Shown piece by piece: positions 1-8,301 of a stretch of 64,000 nt of DNA; position 1 is the stretch's first letter; the number at the start of each line of letters is the position of its first letter. The notes below the pieces were generated by a model. The model saw only the letters and a program-made list of their open reading frames with translations. It searched no databases and was not told the origin of the DNA. This DNA comes from Clostridia bacterium (GTDB lineage Bacteria; Bacillota; Clostridia; Oscillospirales; Acutalibacteraceae). Where the stretch lies: positions 1-64,000 of the forward strand of contig JAFVSK010000018.1 in NCBI GenBank assembly GCA_017503785.1. Reading direction: 5' to 3'. The translations under genes and the position numbers were made by a program.

Positions 1-925
1 CACCGGTGCTGCCCAGATGGACGGCGCTATCCTGGTCTGCTCCGCTGCCGACGGCCCGATGCCCCAGACCCGTGAGCACATCCTGCTCTCCCGTCAGGTT
101 GGCGTTCCCTACATCGTTGTGTTCATGAACAAGTGCGATCAGGTTGACGATCCTGAGCTGCTTGAGCTCGTCGAGATGGAAATCCGTGAGCTGCTGAACG
201 AGTACGAGTTCCCGGGCGACGATACCCCCATCATTAAGGGTTCCGCTCTGGCTGCTCTGGAGTGCGCTGCTACCACGCAGGATGCCCCCGAGTATGCTCC
301 CATCCTGGAGCTCATGGCTGCTGTTGACGAGTACATTCCTTCTCCGGAGCGTACCACCGACAAGCCCTTCCTGATGCCTGTTGAAGACGTGTTCACCATC
401 ACCGGTCGTGGTACTGTTGCTACCGGCCGTGTGGAGCGTGGCCAGCTCAACCTGTCCGATGAAATCGAAATCATCGGTCTGACCGACGAGCGCAAGAAGA
501 CGGTTGTTACCGGTATCGAAATGTTCCGTAAGCTGCTCGACTACGCTGAGGCCGGCGACAACATCGGCGCCCTGCTGCGTGGTATTCAGAGAACCGAGAT
601 CGAGCGTGGTCAGGTTCTGTGCAAGCCCGGCACCATCAACCCCCACATGAAATTCCATGGCCAGGTTTACGTCCTGTCCAAGGAAGAAGGCGGCCGTCAT
701 ACCCCGTTCTTCAACAACTATCGTCCTCAGTTCTACTTCCGTACCACCGACGTTACCGGTGTTATCAACCTGCCGGCCGGCACCGAGATGTGCATGCCCG
801 GCGATAACGTCGAAATGGACGTTGAGCTGATCACCCCCATCGCTATCGAAGAGGGTCTGCGCTTCGCTATCCGTGAAGGCGGCCGTACTGTCGGTTCCGG
901 TGTTGTTACCAAGATCAACGAGTAA
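1..925 (+). CDS. tuf: Elongation factor Tu, 3' part (5' end outside window)
   Basis: EF-Tu is the GTPase that brings aminoacyl-tRNA to the ribosome. The reading frame is open from base 2, so the gene begins upstream; 307 residues are visible of the usual roughly 400. Visible are the end of the GTPase domain with the NKCD guanine-specificity motif and the GSAL G5 motif, then domains 2 and 3 with [13 protein letters not shown] and the C-terminal VVTKINE. The missing part should hold the P-loop and the switch I and II regions. A strong terminator follows 30 bases after the stop, so tuf ends its transcription unit. Identity is certain from near-consensus sequence throughout. Confidence 0.98.
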   Translation, partial: TGAAQMDGAILVCSAADGPMPQTREHILLSRQVGVPYIVVFMNKCDQVDDPELLELVEMEIRELLNEYEFPGDDTPIIKGSALAALECAATTQDAPEYAPILELMAAVDEYIPSPERTTDKPFLMPVEDVFTITGRGTVATGRVERGQLNLSDEIEIIGLTDERKKTVVTGIEMFRKLLDYAEAGDNIGALLRGIQRTEIERGQVLCKPGTINPHMKFHGQVYVLSKEEGGRHTPFFNNYRPQFYFRTTDVTGVINLPAGTEMCMPGDNVEMDVELITPIAIEEGLRFAIREGGRTVGSGVVTKINE

Positions 926-951
926 TTCTTGATCCGTAACGCTTAACAAGC

Positions 952-986
952 AAAAAAGCCCTCTGCTTCGGCAGAGGGCTTTTTGT
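952..986 (+). terminator. Intrinsic terminator of tuf
   Basis: A GC-rich stem (gccctctgc / gcagagggc) closed by a TTCG tetraloop is flanked by A-tract and T-tract. It follows the tuf stop codon. Confidence 0.95.
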
Positions 987-1008
987 TTTGCGCAAAATTG
1001 CAAGACGG

Positions 1009-1024
1009 TTGCGCACGTGTGCAA
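1009..1024. promoter_or_regulatory. Near-palindrome with CACGTG core upstream of esterase gene
   Basis: The 16-mer ttgcgcacgtgtgcaa is an inverted repeat with one mismatched pair. It lies about 50 bases before the esterase start, upstream of a TATAAT-like -10 box, where an operator could sit. No regulator gene is adjacent, so function is inferred only. Confidence 0.3.
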
Positions 1025-1075
1025 TGTACTTTGTATGGTTATTTTTTTATAATTAACCTAAAAGGAGTGGTTACT

Positions 1076-2092
1076 ATGGCGCCCGAGAATAACAGCGTTT
1101 CGCTTAACTATATTAAGCAGGCGTTCCCTGCACTTACGCCGCTGTTGCGTTACACCGATGCCGAGGATGCGGGTGCGTGGCAACAGCACGCCTACGCCCG
1201 CTTGTGGAGCCTGCTGGGGCTGGAATATATGCACTCCTGCAGCGACGATGCGTTTTGTGTGGTGGAGGAATTTGATCTTCCCGCCGGCCACGTGATGGCA
1301 TTTACGTTTCAAAGCGAGCCGGGCTACACGGTGCCCGGGTATCTGCTCCTCCCCCATGGCTGGCAGGGCGAAACGCTGCCTGCTTGCCTGTGCCTGCAAG
1401 GTCATTCCAGCGGTATGCACAATTCGCTGGAAATGGAGCTTGACCGCTCCCCCAACCCGCAGGAGGGCGACCGTGATTTCATGGTGCGTGCCGTAAAAGA
1501 GGGCTACGTTGGCGTGTGCATTGAGCAGCGGTATATGGGGCGCTGCGGTAGCCACGACGGTGCTCCCGGTTGTTCCGGCGGGCAAGCCGCTGCCACGTTG
1601 CTGCTGGGACGTACCGCCATTGGCGAGCGCGTGTGGGACGTGATGCGGCTGATCGACACGTTGGAAAAACACGTGCCGTTTGCTGACACGACCGATCTGG
1701 TGTGCCTTGGCAATTCGGGTGGCGGAACCACCACGTTCTATGCCGCGTGCATCGAGCGGCGCATCAAGCACGCCATTCCCTCTTGTGCGTTTTGCACCTA
1801 CAAGGACTCCATTGTGGATCTTCGGCATTGCGCCTGCAATTACGTTCCCGGAATCGCTCGCGAGTTTGATATGGGTGACCTCGCCGGATTGATTGCACCG
1901 CGTGATCTGATTATTGTTAACGGCAAAGAGGATCCCATCTTCCCCGACAGCGGCGTGCGCGAGGCGTATGCCGTTGCCAAGCGGATGTACGCTGCGTTAG
2001 GCGGCAATCTTGCTTTGGTGACAGGTGACGGCGGGCATCGGTTTTACGCCGACCCTGCGTGGGAAGCACTGCATCGGTTTATGCAACAATAA
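1076..2092 (+). CDS. Alpha/beta-hydrolase esterase (acetylxylan esterase / dienelactone hydrolase-like)
   Basis: A 338-residue predicted cytoplasmic alpha/beta hydrolase, probably removing acyl groups from carbohydrate or small ester substrates. The nucleophile elbow GNSGGG puts Ser214 in place; Asp286 in GKEDPIFP and His321 in GDGGHRF complete a plausible catalytic triad. No signal peptide or membrane segment is seen. The start at ATG 1,076 is chosen because aaaggag lies nine bases upstream; a longer frame from 983 has no ribosome site and would begin inside the tuf terminator. The gene is monocistronic, between the tuf terminator and its own. The architecture fits large alpha/beta hydrolases such as Abhydrolase_7; the substrate is unknown. 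Confidence 0.8.
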   Translation: MAPENNSVSLNYIKQAFPALTPLLRYTDAEDAGAWQQHAYARLWSLLGLEYMHSCSDDAFCVVEEFDLPAGHVMAFTFQSEPGYTVPGYLLLPHGWQGETLPACLCLQGHSSGMHNSLEMELDRSPNPQEGDRDFMVRAVKEGYVGVCIEQRYMGRCGSHDGAPGCSGGQAAATLLLGRTAIGERVWDVMRLIDTLEKHVPFADTTDLVCLGNSGGGTTTFYAACIERRIKHAIPSCAFCTYKDSIVDLRHCACNYVPGIAREFDMGDLAGLIAPRDLIIVNGKEDPIFPDSGVREAYAVAKRMYAALGGNLALVTGDGGHRFYADPAWEALHRFMQQ

Positions 2093-2095
2093 AGA

Positions 2096-2123
2096 AAGCG
2101 CACCAAACGGTGCGCTTATTTTT
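2096..2123. terminator. Bidirectional terminator between convergent genes
   Basis: The stem aagcgcacc / ggtgcgctt has loop aaac. It is followed by a T-tract on the plus strand and TTTCTTT on the minus strand, and serves both the esterase gene and the facing YcxB-like gene. Confidence 0.85.
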
Positions 2124-3153
2124 ATTCCGTATAGGTTGCGCTGCGACGCCAGAGATCGAAGCGGTTATAGTAGGTGTCTTGCCGCTCGCCGGGGCACGTG
2201 AATTCCAAGCGCCAACAGCCGCTTTCCGTCCAATGCAGGACGGTGCACACGTATTCGGCGCCCTGCGCGTACTGCATGTACACCTCGTTTTCAACGTTTT
2301 CATCGCTCACCCACTCGCCTTTTTCGGGCACGGTTTGTTGCTGTTGCTCAAAGGCGGCGTAGGAGGCTAACGTGAGCGGCTTATTGAACTTGGTGTTATC
2401 GAATTTCCACTGCAACTGCGTGTGGGAAAAGAACTCGGCGCTGACGGTGATGCCGTTGCCGACGTAGTGCGGTTCGATGCCAAAGGAGGGTGTTTCCTCT
2501 AAGAAGCGCGGCAGCGACAGCGTGCACGCCGCTTCACCGTTGCGAATGGTGACAGGGCGGCGTAAATACGTGTAGCCGCGGGTGGCGGTTACCATCCCCA
2601 CCGCCAGCACAACGGCAACCAGCACCGCGGTGGCGCGGCGGCGGTAGTTCTTTTGCGGCGAGCAGGTGCGTATGGTTGTGCCCGTTTGCTCGGCAATGAA
2701 CGAACGAAATGCAGCGGCATTGCCTACCGTAAAGCAGCCCTTGGGCAGAATGTACCCAAACTGCGCACCGCGCAGGAAAAAACATTCCTCGGTTTCCAGC
2801 ACTTGTGTGATCTCACGATAACGATGCTTGGCAGTACCGTCGGGGTGTTCCCGCGTGAATTCGGTATCGGCAAAGCGATAGGTGGTTGGCAGCAGCTTTT
2901 CGCCTGCGGCGCGGCGGCGCCAGCGAACGCTCGCCAGCAGGTGTGAGGAAAGACCGAACCACAACAGCAGCAGTGCTGCCGATATCAAGCAAAGCAGGCT
3001 TCCGTGCCACGGCAGCACCTCCGTTAGCGCTACGACGAGCAAGACGGTGCCGACGAGCAGCTGTGCCAGCCGCGGAGCACGCTTGGCGCGGGCTTCGGTG
3101 TAATCGCGGTAGTTGCCCTTATCCAGTACCGCGACGATTTCAAAGGTAGTCAT
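2122..3153 (-). CDS. YcxB-like membrane protein (downstream copy)
   Basis: A 343-residue membrane protein of unknown function. Two hydrophobic segments near residues 28-75 are followed by a basic stretch and a domain ending in YILPKGCFTVGNAAAFRSFI, which resembles the conserved end of YcxB-like domains (ILPK...F..FL). A further hydrophobic segment near residue 180 leads to an extracytoplasmic C-terminal domain. The start at 3,153 overlaps the stop of the upstream gene in an ATGA, so the two are translationally coupled. The upstream gene has the same layout, so they arose by tandem duplication. YcxB family function is not established. Confidence 0.7.
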   Translation of the reverse strand: MTTFEIVAVLDKGNYRDYTEARAKRAPRLAQLLVGTVLLVVALTEVLPWHGSLLCLISAALLLLWFGLSSHLLASVRWRRRAAGEKLLPTTYRFADTEFTREHPDGTAKHRYREITQVLETEECFFLRGAQFGYILPKGCFTVGNAAAFRSFIAEQTGTTIRTCSPQKNYRRRATAVLVAVVLAVGMVTATRGYTYLRRPVTIRNGEAACTLSLPRFLEETPSFGIEPHYVGNGITVSAEFFSHTQLQWKFDNTKFNKPLTLASYAAFEQQQQTVPEKGEWVSDENVENEVYMQYAQGAEYVCTVLHWTESGCWRLEFTCPGERQDTYYNRFDLWRRSATYTE

Positions 3154-4193
3154 TCCATTACCTCCACGGTGATCGACTCGCGCCATTCTTCAAACTGATG
3201 GGCATACGTAAGCGTATGCTCTTCCAAGCAGCTGAACTCTACCAAAAAACAGGCATTGTCGGTCCAGTACAAGCAGGTAAGATAATAGTACTCCTGATAA
3301 TAATTGGACAAGTAATAATTGCCGTTACTATCGGTCTGCCAATCGTTGTCGCCCTCAATATAGCCCGTGGAATACAAATAGTCCATATAGGCTTGTGGCG
3401 TAAGCTCCTCGCCCCGCAGTGTTTCCGTTAAATAGGCGGTATCGTAGTGCCATACCACCACGGCCACCTCTTCGCTGTATAATTCGGTGGCGCCAACGGC
3501 ATCCTTATCCTCCCACGTGAGATACAGCGGCACCTCCATCGACAATACCTCATTACCGTTTTCGGAGGTGACGGTGATAACGTGATTGACGTTACCGACG
3601 AGCAGCAGCGCTACCGAAAGCACCAGCGCCAGCAGGGGAACCAGCAGCGCCCAGCGTAAACGACGGCCGTGCTCCTTCTTCTGCGAGAACGCCGTGACGG
3701 GCCTGCCGAGCTTTTGCGCAATGAAGGTGCGAAACGCCTCCGGCGTGCCCTTGGTGAACGCCGCTTTGGGCAAAATGTAGGCCGAGGCCTTGCTGATGTA
3801 CAGCAGAAAATACTCTTCGGTTTCCACAACGTCCATCAGCGTGCGATAATCCGCCGTGCTGGCCGTTAAAGGGTGATTGTCGTAAAAATACGTGTCGTCA
3901 AAGCGGAAGGTAACGGGAGCACCGTCCAACAGCGGGTTGCGGGCATCCCATGAGGCTTTGGCAAGTGAACGGGGCTGCAGACCGTAGAGCAACGAGATAA
4001 AACCGCAGGTAAGAAGAACCCCCACCATCGTGCCCGGCTGCATCAGCAAGGCGTTGCACAGTGCACATACGGCGATCAGCAAAGAGAAAACCAACAGGAT
4101 AACCCCGTTTTTCTGCTTTTTCAAGCTATAATCGGTCAAGGCGCGATAGTGCTCCTTTTCACGGCGAGCGACCACTTCAAACAGAGGTTCCAT
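3150..4193 (-). CDS. YcxB-like membrane protein (upstream copy)
   Basis: A 347-residue paralogue of the next gene. It starts MEPLFEVVARREKEHYRALT, matching the partner's MTTFEIVAVLDKGNYRDYTE in pattern. Two membrane segments lie near residues 31-70, then the motif AYILPKAAFTKGTPEAFRTF, a third membrane segment near residue 190, and an acidic C-terminal domain rich in Tyr and Glu. The start is set at 4,193 because aaagga lies ten bases upstream; an ATG 18 bases earlier lacks spacing to a ribosome site. The two genes form one operon from the promoter at 4,226-4,254. Function is unknown; paired extracytoplasmic domains suggest a heteromeric membrane protein. Confidence 0.7.
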   Translation of the reverse strand: MEPLFEVVARREKEHYRALTDYSLKKQKNGVILLVFSLLIAVCALCNALLMQPGTMVGVLLTCGFISLLYGLQPRSLAKASWDARNPLLDGAPVTFRFDDTYFYDNHPLTASTADYRTLMDVVETEEYFLLYISKASAYILPKAAFTKGTPEAFRTFIAQKLGRPVTAFSQKKEHGRRLRWALLVPLLALVLSVALLLVGNVNHVITVTSENGNEVLSMEVPLYLTWEDKDAVGATELYSEEVAVVVWHYDTAYLTETLRGEELTPQAYMDYLYSTGYIEGDNDWQTDSNGNYYLSNYYQEYYYLTCLYWTDNACFLVEFSCLEEHTLTYAHQFEEWRESITVEVME

Positions 4194-4225
4194 AGGCGTT
4201 ATTCCTTTCATTAAGCAGTACTATA

Positions 4226-4254
4226 AGCATACCACAGTTTGTCGAAAATGGCAA
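4226..4254 (-). promoter_or_regulatory. Sigma-A promoter of the YcxB-like pair
   Basis: On the minus strand TTGCCA (4,249-4,254) is 17 bases from TATGCT (4,226-4,231), about 33 bases before the start codon. Confidence 0.75.
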
Positions 4255-4260
4255 TAGAGT

Positions 4261-4286
4261 AGCCCCCCTTTAGTAAAAGGGGGGCT
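4261..4286. terminator. Hairpin downstream of araC-type gene
   Basis: A stem agccccccttt / aaaggggggct lies just past the AraC-type gene. Its T-tract is better on the plus strand than on the minus strand, so termination of the minus-strand gene may be incomplete. Confidence 0.6.
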
Positions 4287-4294
4287 TGTTTTTG

Positions 4295-5170
4295 TTAGAG
4301 ATGCAACGTGCGTTTGAATTCCGTGGGGGTCATTCCCGTGATGCGACGGAACACGCGTGAAAAGTATTGGGGGCTTTCAAACGACAGCCGCGCCGAGATC
4401 TGCGAAAAATTCATGTTATTTTCCCGAATGAGCTGCTTGGCGCGATCGATCTTGACACGCACGATATAGGCGGCCAGCGTTTCGCCCGTTTGCTCCAAAA
4501 ATAAGCGGCTCAAATAGCTTTTGCTGTAGCTGAACTCGTTGCACAGATCGGCAATGCGCACCGTGCCTTCCGCGTGGTCGGCAATGTAGGCCTTGAGCGC
4601 ACCCACCAAGTGGCTTTCCATGCTTTCCTTCGACGGAAACACCGTGCTGTCGCCCGCCTTGGTGATGCCGCGAATGAGGAAGATGAGCAGCTGCTCCAGA
4701 TACGTTTTAATGAGCTGCTCGCCGCCCGGTGAGGCGTTTTCCTTGCGCACGAGCTTTTTAAGCTCGGTATCGTTTTTGGGGATTACGTAGGTTTTTTCGG
4801 CCTCCTTCAGCACCGAGGTGATGAACGTGCCCAGCGTTTTATCGAGATGGGTGTGGTATTTTTCAAAGTGTCGCATGGCGGGGGACTCGCACACGAAGGA
4901 TACCACGAAAAAGTTTGGCTCGGAATCTTGTGCTTTGATGGCGTGGAACTCGTTGGGGCGGTGAAAGACGATCTCCCCTGCCCCGAGCTCGATCTGCTCG
5001 TCGTCCCGCGTGATGCTGACGCGGCCTTTATCGACGTATACCATTTCCCAAAAATCGTGGCTTTCGCCGTGGAACACGAAGCGGCGGTCGAACTCGTAGT
5101 AATGAATGGTGACCAGCTTCGACACGTTAATGAGTGCTTGCGGCTTGGTTTTTACGTAGGTTGCTTTCAC
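4295..5170 (-). CDS. AraC-family transcriptional regulator
   Basis: A 291-residue regulator with an N-terminal cupin-like sensing domain (around residues 20-110, including RDDEQIELGAGEIVFHRPNE) and a C-terminal AraC double helix-turn-helix from about residue 190 (RIADLCNEFSYSKSYLSRLF, then INFSQI-type second helix and SPQYFSRVFRRITGMTPTEF). It starts at GTG 5,170 with gaggaag directly upstream. The gene is divergent from the sugar isomerase/dehydrogenase cluster at 5,340, and a palindrome sits in the shared region, so it most likely activates that cluster when a sugar or sugar acid is bound. The ligand is not deducible. Confidence 0.9.
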   Translation of the reverse strand: MKATYVKTKPQALINVSKLVTIHYYEFDRRFVFHGESHDFWEMVYVDKGRVSITRDDEQIELGAGEIVFHRPNEFHAIKAQDSEPNFFVVSFVCESPAMRHFEKYHTHLDKTLGTFITSVLKEAEKTYVIPKNDTELKKLVRKENASPGGEQLIKTYLEQLLIFLIRGITKAGDSTVFPSKESMESHLVGALKAYIADHAEGTVRIADLCNEFSYSKSYLSRLFLEQTGETLAAYIVRVKIDRAKQLIRENNMNFSQISARLSFESPQYFSRVFRRITGMTPTEFKRTLHL

Positions 5171-5197
5171 GCTTCCTCACCCCCATTTCCTTTTTTT

Positions 5198-5226
5198 ATT
5201 GTAGCATGGGCTTTTCAAAAAAGCAA
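5198..5226 (-). promoter_or_regulatory. Promoter of the araC-type gene
   Basis: Minus-strand TTGCTT (5,221-5,226) and TACAAT (5,198-5,203) are separated by 17 bases. Confidence 0.65.
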
Positions 5227-5240
5227 CGCGAGCGCCAACT

Positions 5241-5258
5241 CGTGCACAAAAGTGCACG
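5241..5258. promoter_or_regulatory. Inverted repeat, likely AraC-type operator
   Basis: cgtgcac and gtgcacg arms are separated by aaaa. The centre is about 63 bases upstream of the expected start site of the 5,340 operon, a usual activator position, and upstream of the regulator's own promoter. Confidence 0.55.
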
Positions 5259-5300
5259 TTTCAGCGTGAAAAATCTCTGTTTCGCCCCGCCGTTGCTCGG

Positions 5301-5306
5301 TATAAT
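5301..5306 (+). promoter_or_regulatory. -10 box of the sugar-catabolism cluster
   Basis: A perfect TATAAT lies 34 bases before the start codon. The -35 position (5,278-5,283, tgtttc) is poor, which fits dependence on an activator such as the divergent AraC protein. Confidence 0.6.
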
Positions 5307-5339
5307 GACAGTAGAAAACACGGTCAAGGAGGAACGGTT

Positions 5340-6179
5340 ATGAAAAAAGGTATCAGCATTTGGTCTTTCCCTGCCGGCACGCTGAGCGAAAGCTTTGCGT
5401 TGGCAAAGGATGCGGGCTTCGAGGGCGTTGAGGTGGCGCTGGACGAGCAGGGCGAGCTGTCGCTTGCCAGCACCGAAAAGGATATTGCCGCCATTCGCCG
5501 CCAAGCCGACGAAGCAGGTATTGCGCTGTACAGCGTGGCGTGCGGCTTGTATTGGGATTACTGGCTGAACGACGAGGACGTGCAAAAGCGCCGCAAGGCC
5601 AAGGATATTGTGAAAAAGCAGCTGGAATGTGCCGCCGGCTTGGGCTGTGAGTCCATTTTGGTGATTCCCGGCTGCGTGAACGCCGATTTTGCCGACCCGA
5701 ACAAGGTGTGTGACTACGAGGTGGCCTACGATCGCAGCCTGGAAGCGCTGTCGGAGTTGAAAGCCACCGCCGAGCAGTACCGGGTGGAGATCGGTTTGGA
5801 AAACGTGTGGAACAAGTTTTTGCTCTCGCCCATGGAGCTGCGCGATTTCATCGACAAGATCGGCAGCGATTACGTGGGCAGCTATTTGGATATCGGTAAC
5901 GTGCTGGCGAACGGCTATCCCGAGCAGTGGGTGCGTATTCTGAACAAGCGCATCAAAAAGGTGCACTTTAAGGATTATCGCAAGGCTGCCGGCGGTTTGC
6001 ACGGCTTTGTAGATCTGCTGGCCGGCGACGTGAATTATCCCGCTGTGATGCAGGCACTTGCCGACGTGGGCTACGACGGCTGGGTTTCTGCCGAGATGAT
6101 TCCGAATTACACCTACCATACCGAGGCGATCATTTACAACACGTCGCTGGCGATGGATAAGATTTTGGGGAGGAACTGA
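5340..6179 (+). CDS. Sugar phosphate isomerase/epimerase, TIM barrel
   Basis: A 279-residue xylose-isomerase-like TIM-barrel protein (AP_endonuc_2 superfamily). It probably isomerises or epimerises a keto-sugar or sugar phosphate. Metal-site residues are suggested by the Glu in EIGLENVWNKF, the Asp in GSYLDIGN, the His in KKVHFKDYRK and the Glu in GWVSAEMIPN. The sequence resembles L-ribulose-5-phosphate 3-epimerase (UlaE/SgbU) and hydroxypyruvate isomerase relatives. It is the first gene after the divergent promoter, with a strong aaggagg site, and the next gene follows after two bases. The paired dehydrogenases suggest catabolism of an inositol-like polyol or an unusual sugar. Confidence 0.85.
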   Translation: MKKGISIWSFPAGTLSESFALAKDAGFEGVEVALDEQGELSLASTEKDIAAIRRQADEAGIALYSVACGLYWDYWLNDEDVQKRRKAKDIVKKQLECAAGLGCESILVIPGCVNADFADPNKVCDYEVAYDRSLEALSELKATAEQYRVEIGLENVWNKFLLSPMELRDFIDKIGSDYVGSYLDIGNVLANGYPEQWVRILNKRIKKVHFKDYRKAAGGLHGFVDLLAGDVNYPAVMQALADVGYDGWVSAEMIPNYTYHTEAIIYNTSLAMDKILGRN

Positions 6180-6181
6180 AG

Positions 6182-7153
6182 ATGATAAAAGTAGGCTTGA
6201 TCGGCTGCGGCTTTATGGGTGCCATGCACGCCAACTGCTATCGCAGCCTTGCGGGTGTGGAAGTGGCTGCCGTGGCGGATATTCGCCCCGAAAAAGCAGC
6301 GGCACTGGCGCAGGGAGCGACTGTCTACGCCGACGGCATGGACCTCATTGCCGAGGCTGACGTGGACGTTATTGACATTTGCCTTCCCACCTTTTTGCAC
6401 GCCAAGTATGCCTTGGCGGCGATGGACAAGGTGCGCTACGTGTTTGTGGAAAAGCCCGTGGCGCTGACGGTGAACGAGGGCGAAGCCATGCTGGCCAAGG
6501 CCCGCGAGGTGGGCTGCTTTGTGCAGGTGGGCCAGGTAATTCGGTTCTGGGATGAATACGTGGCGCTGCGCGACATGGTGAAAAGCAACAAGTACGGTCG
6601 CGTGGTGAACGCCAACTTCCGCCGCATCAGCCCCCGCCCCGACTGGGGCTGGCAGGATTGGCTGCTGGACGCCTCGCTTTCGGGCGGTGCGGCGCAGGAT
6701 CTGCACATTCACGATATCGACTACGTGCTTTCCGTGTTCGGCGAGCCCGAAGCGTTTTTTTCGGTAAAGAATACGCTGAGCGAAACCAATTCCTACGTGA
6801 ACACCCTGCTGCGCTATCACGATAAGGCGATCACGGTGGAGGGCACGTGGGATCTGCCCGGCTGCCATCCGTTTGAGGCCACCTTCCGCGTGGTGTTTGA
6901 AAAGGCTGTGGTGGAAAACGCCGGCGGCAAGTTTTTGCTGTACACCAACGACGGTGTCGAGGAGATCGTGCTGGAGAAGGCAACGGTGGGCACGGCTGCG
7001 GCAGGCGGCAACATTTCCGATCTGGGCGGCTATTACAACGAGCTGAAATATTTTTGCGAAAAAGTCGCCGCAGGCGAGCCCATTGAACAGGCAACGCTGG
7101 CCGACGGCGTGAGTTCGTTGAAGTTTTTGAAGAAAGAACTGTCATTTGTATAA
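6182..7153 (+). CDS. Gfo/Idh/MocA-family NAD(P)-dependent oxidoreductase
   Basis: A 323-residue dehydrogenase of sugars or polyols. The N-terminal Rossmann fold shows IGCGFMGAMHA. Next comes the conserved VEKPVAL with the catalytic Lys, and the substrate domain has GGAAQDLHIHDIDYV, the Asp/His arrangement typical of inositol 2-dehydrogenase-like members. It is translationally close to the isomerase (two-base gap) and followed by a second family member after 89 bases. A two-step oxidation/epimerisation route through 3-keto intermediates is plausible but inferred. Confidence 0.88.
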   Translation: MIKVGLIGCGFMGAMHANCYRSLAGVEVAAVADIRPEKAAALAQGATVYADGMDLIAEADVDVIDICLPTFLHAKYALAAMDKVRYVFVEKPVALTVNEGEAMLAKAREVGCFVQVGQVIRFWDEYVALRDMVKSNKYGRVVNANFRRISPRPDWGWQDWLLDASLSGGAAQDLHIHDIDYVLSVFGEPEAFFSVKNTLSETNSYVNTLLRYHDKAITVEGTWDLPGCHPFEATFRVVFEKAVVENAGGKFLLYTNDGVEEIVLEKATVGTAAAGGNISDLGGYYNELKYFCEKVAAGEPIEQATLADGVSSLKFLKKELSFV

Positions 7154-7174
7154 AAAGAAATGTAAAAATTGCAA

Positions 7175-7202
7175 AAAAGCACCTTTTCGCGAGCGTGCTT
7201 TT
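7175..7202 (+). terminator. Weak hairpin between the two dehydrogenase genes
   Basis: aaaagcac and gtgctttt arms with a 12-base loop end in a short T-run. A TGATACAAT extended -10-like sequence follows at 7,205-7,212. The site may reduce read-through and give the second dehydrogenase its own promoter; both roles are uncertain. Confidence 0.4.
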
Positions 7203-7242
7203 GTGATACAATACGGTTAAGACGTTAAAGGAGTTGACGGTT

Positions 7243-8250
7243 ATGCTGCGAGTAGGTATTGTAGGCTGCGGTAACATCTTTACGATGCACGCTACCTCGT
7301 GTGACCATTTGCCCAATGCGACGCTGGTGGGCGTGTGCGATATTAAAAAGGATCGCGCCGATGCCGCCGCCGCCAAATACGGCGTGCAGGCGTATTACGA
7401 TTATAAGGAACTCATCACCCCCGAAAAGGTGGACGTGGTGCACCTGTGTGTTCCCCACTACCTGCACCCCATCATCTCTCGCTACGCGCTGGAGCACGGT
7501 GTGAACGTACTGTGCGAAAAGCCGATGAGCATTGATTATGCCGACGGCGAGGCCAACGTGAAGCTGGCCGACGAAAAAGGCTTGATCTACGGCATTATTT
7601 TCCAGTGCCGCTACAACGACGCTTCGCGCTTTGTGAAGGAGCAGCTGGAAAGCGGCCGCTTGGGCCGTATCATCTCCGCACGGTGCACCCTCACGTGGTA
7701 TCGCCCCGATTCCTATTATGCTCTTTCGGACTGGAAGGGCACGTGGGATAAAGAGGGCGGCGGCGTGATCATCGACCAAGCCATTCATTCGCTGGATCTC
7801 GCCAACTGGTTTATTGACGATGAGCCCGTGGAAATTCAGGCGCATCTGGCCAACCGCGGCCACTCGATCGTTGAGGTGGACGATACCGGCGAGGGCTTTA
7901 TTCGCTACAAGAACGGCGCAACGCTGTCGTTCTGGGCCATGAACAACTACGGCTGCGACGACCCGATCGAGATCCGCTTGTTCTGCGAAAACGGCAAGGT
8001 CGTGATGAGCTACGACGATGCCGTGATCACCTTTAACGACGGCACCGAGCTGAAGATCTCCCAAGAGGACGACGGCATTGTGTACGAGGGCGGCAAGGAT
8101 TATTGGGGCTTCCGTCACATTCGTCAGATCGAGAACTTCTACAACGCCGTGGAAAACGGTGTGCAGCCCGATATTACCGGTCGCGAGGCGCTGAAGATTC
8201 AAAAGATCATCAGCGAGATCTACCGTGTGGGCAGAGAAAATTTTAATTAA
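7243..8250 (+). CDS. Gfo/Idh/MocA-family oxidoreductase
   Basis: A 335-residue NAD(P)-dependent dehydrogenase. GIVGCGNIFTMHA is the dinucleotide-binding loop, LCEKPMSIDYADGE carries the catalytic EKP motif, and GGGVIIDQAIHSLDLANWF is the substrate-domain signature. The start is ATG 7,243 because aaaggag lies nine bases upstream; a TTG nine bases earlier overlaps that site. It is only distantly similar to the previous gene, so the two probably act at different steps of one pathway. A strong terminator follows. Confidence 0.88.
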   Translation: MLRVGIVGCGNIFTMHATSCDHLPNATLVGVCDIKKDRADAAAAKYGVQAYYDYKELITPEKVDVVHLCVPHYLHPIISRYALEHGVNVLCEKPMSIDYADGEANVKLADEKGLIYGIIFQCRYNDASRFVKEQLESGRLGRIISARCTLTWYRPDSYYALSDWKGTWDKEGGGVIIDQAIHSLDLANWFIDDEPVEIQAHLANRGHSIVEVDDTGEGFIRYKNGATLSFWAMNNYGCDDPIEIRLFCENGKVVMSYDDAVITFNDGTELKISQEDDGIVYEGGKDYWGFRHIRQIENFYNAVENGVQPDITGREALKIQKIISEIYRVGRENFN

Positions 8251-8259
8251 GGCATGATA

Positions 8260-8290
8260 AAAGGCCACCGTCCTGCAGACGGTGGCCTTT
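8260..8290. terminator. Bidirectional terminator
   Basis: Stem aaaggccaccgtc / gacggtggccttt with loop ctgca, between convergent genes. Confidence 0.9.
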
Positions 8291-8301
8291 GTGTTTGGTG
8301 A

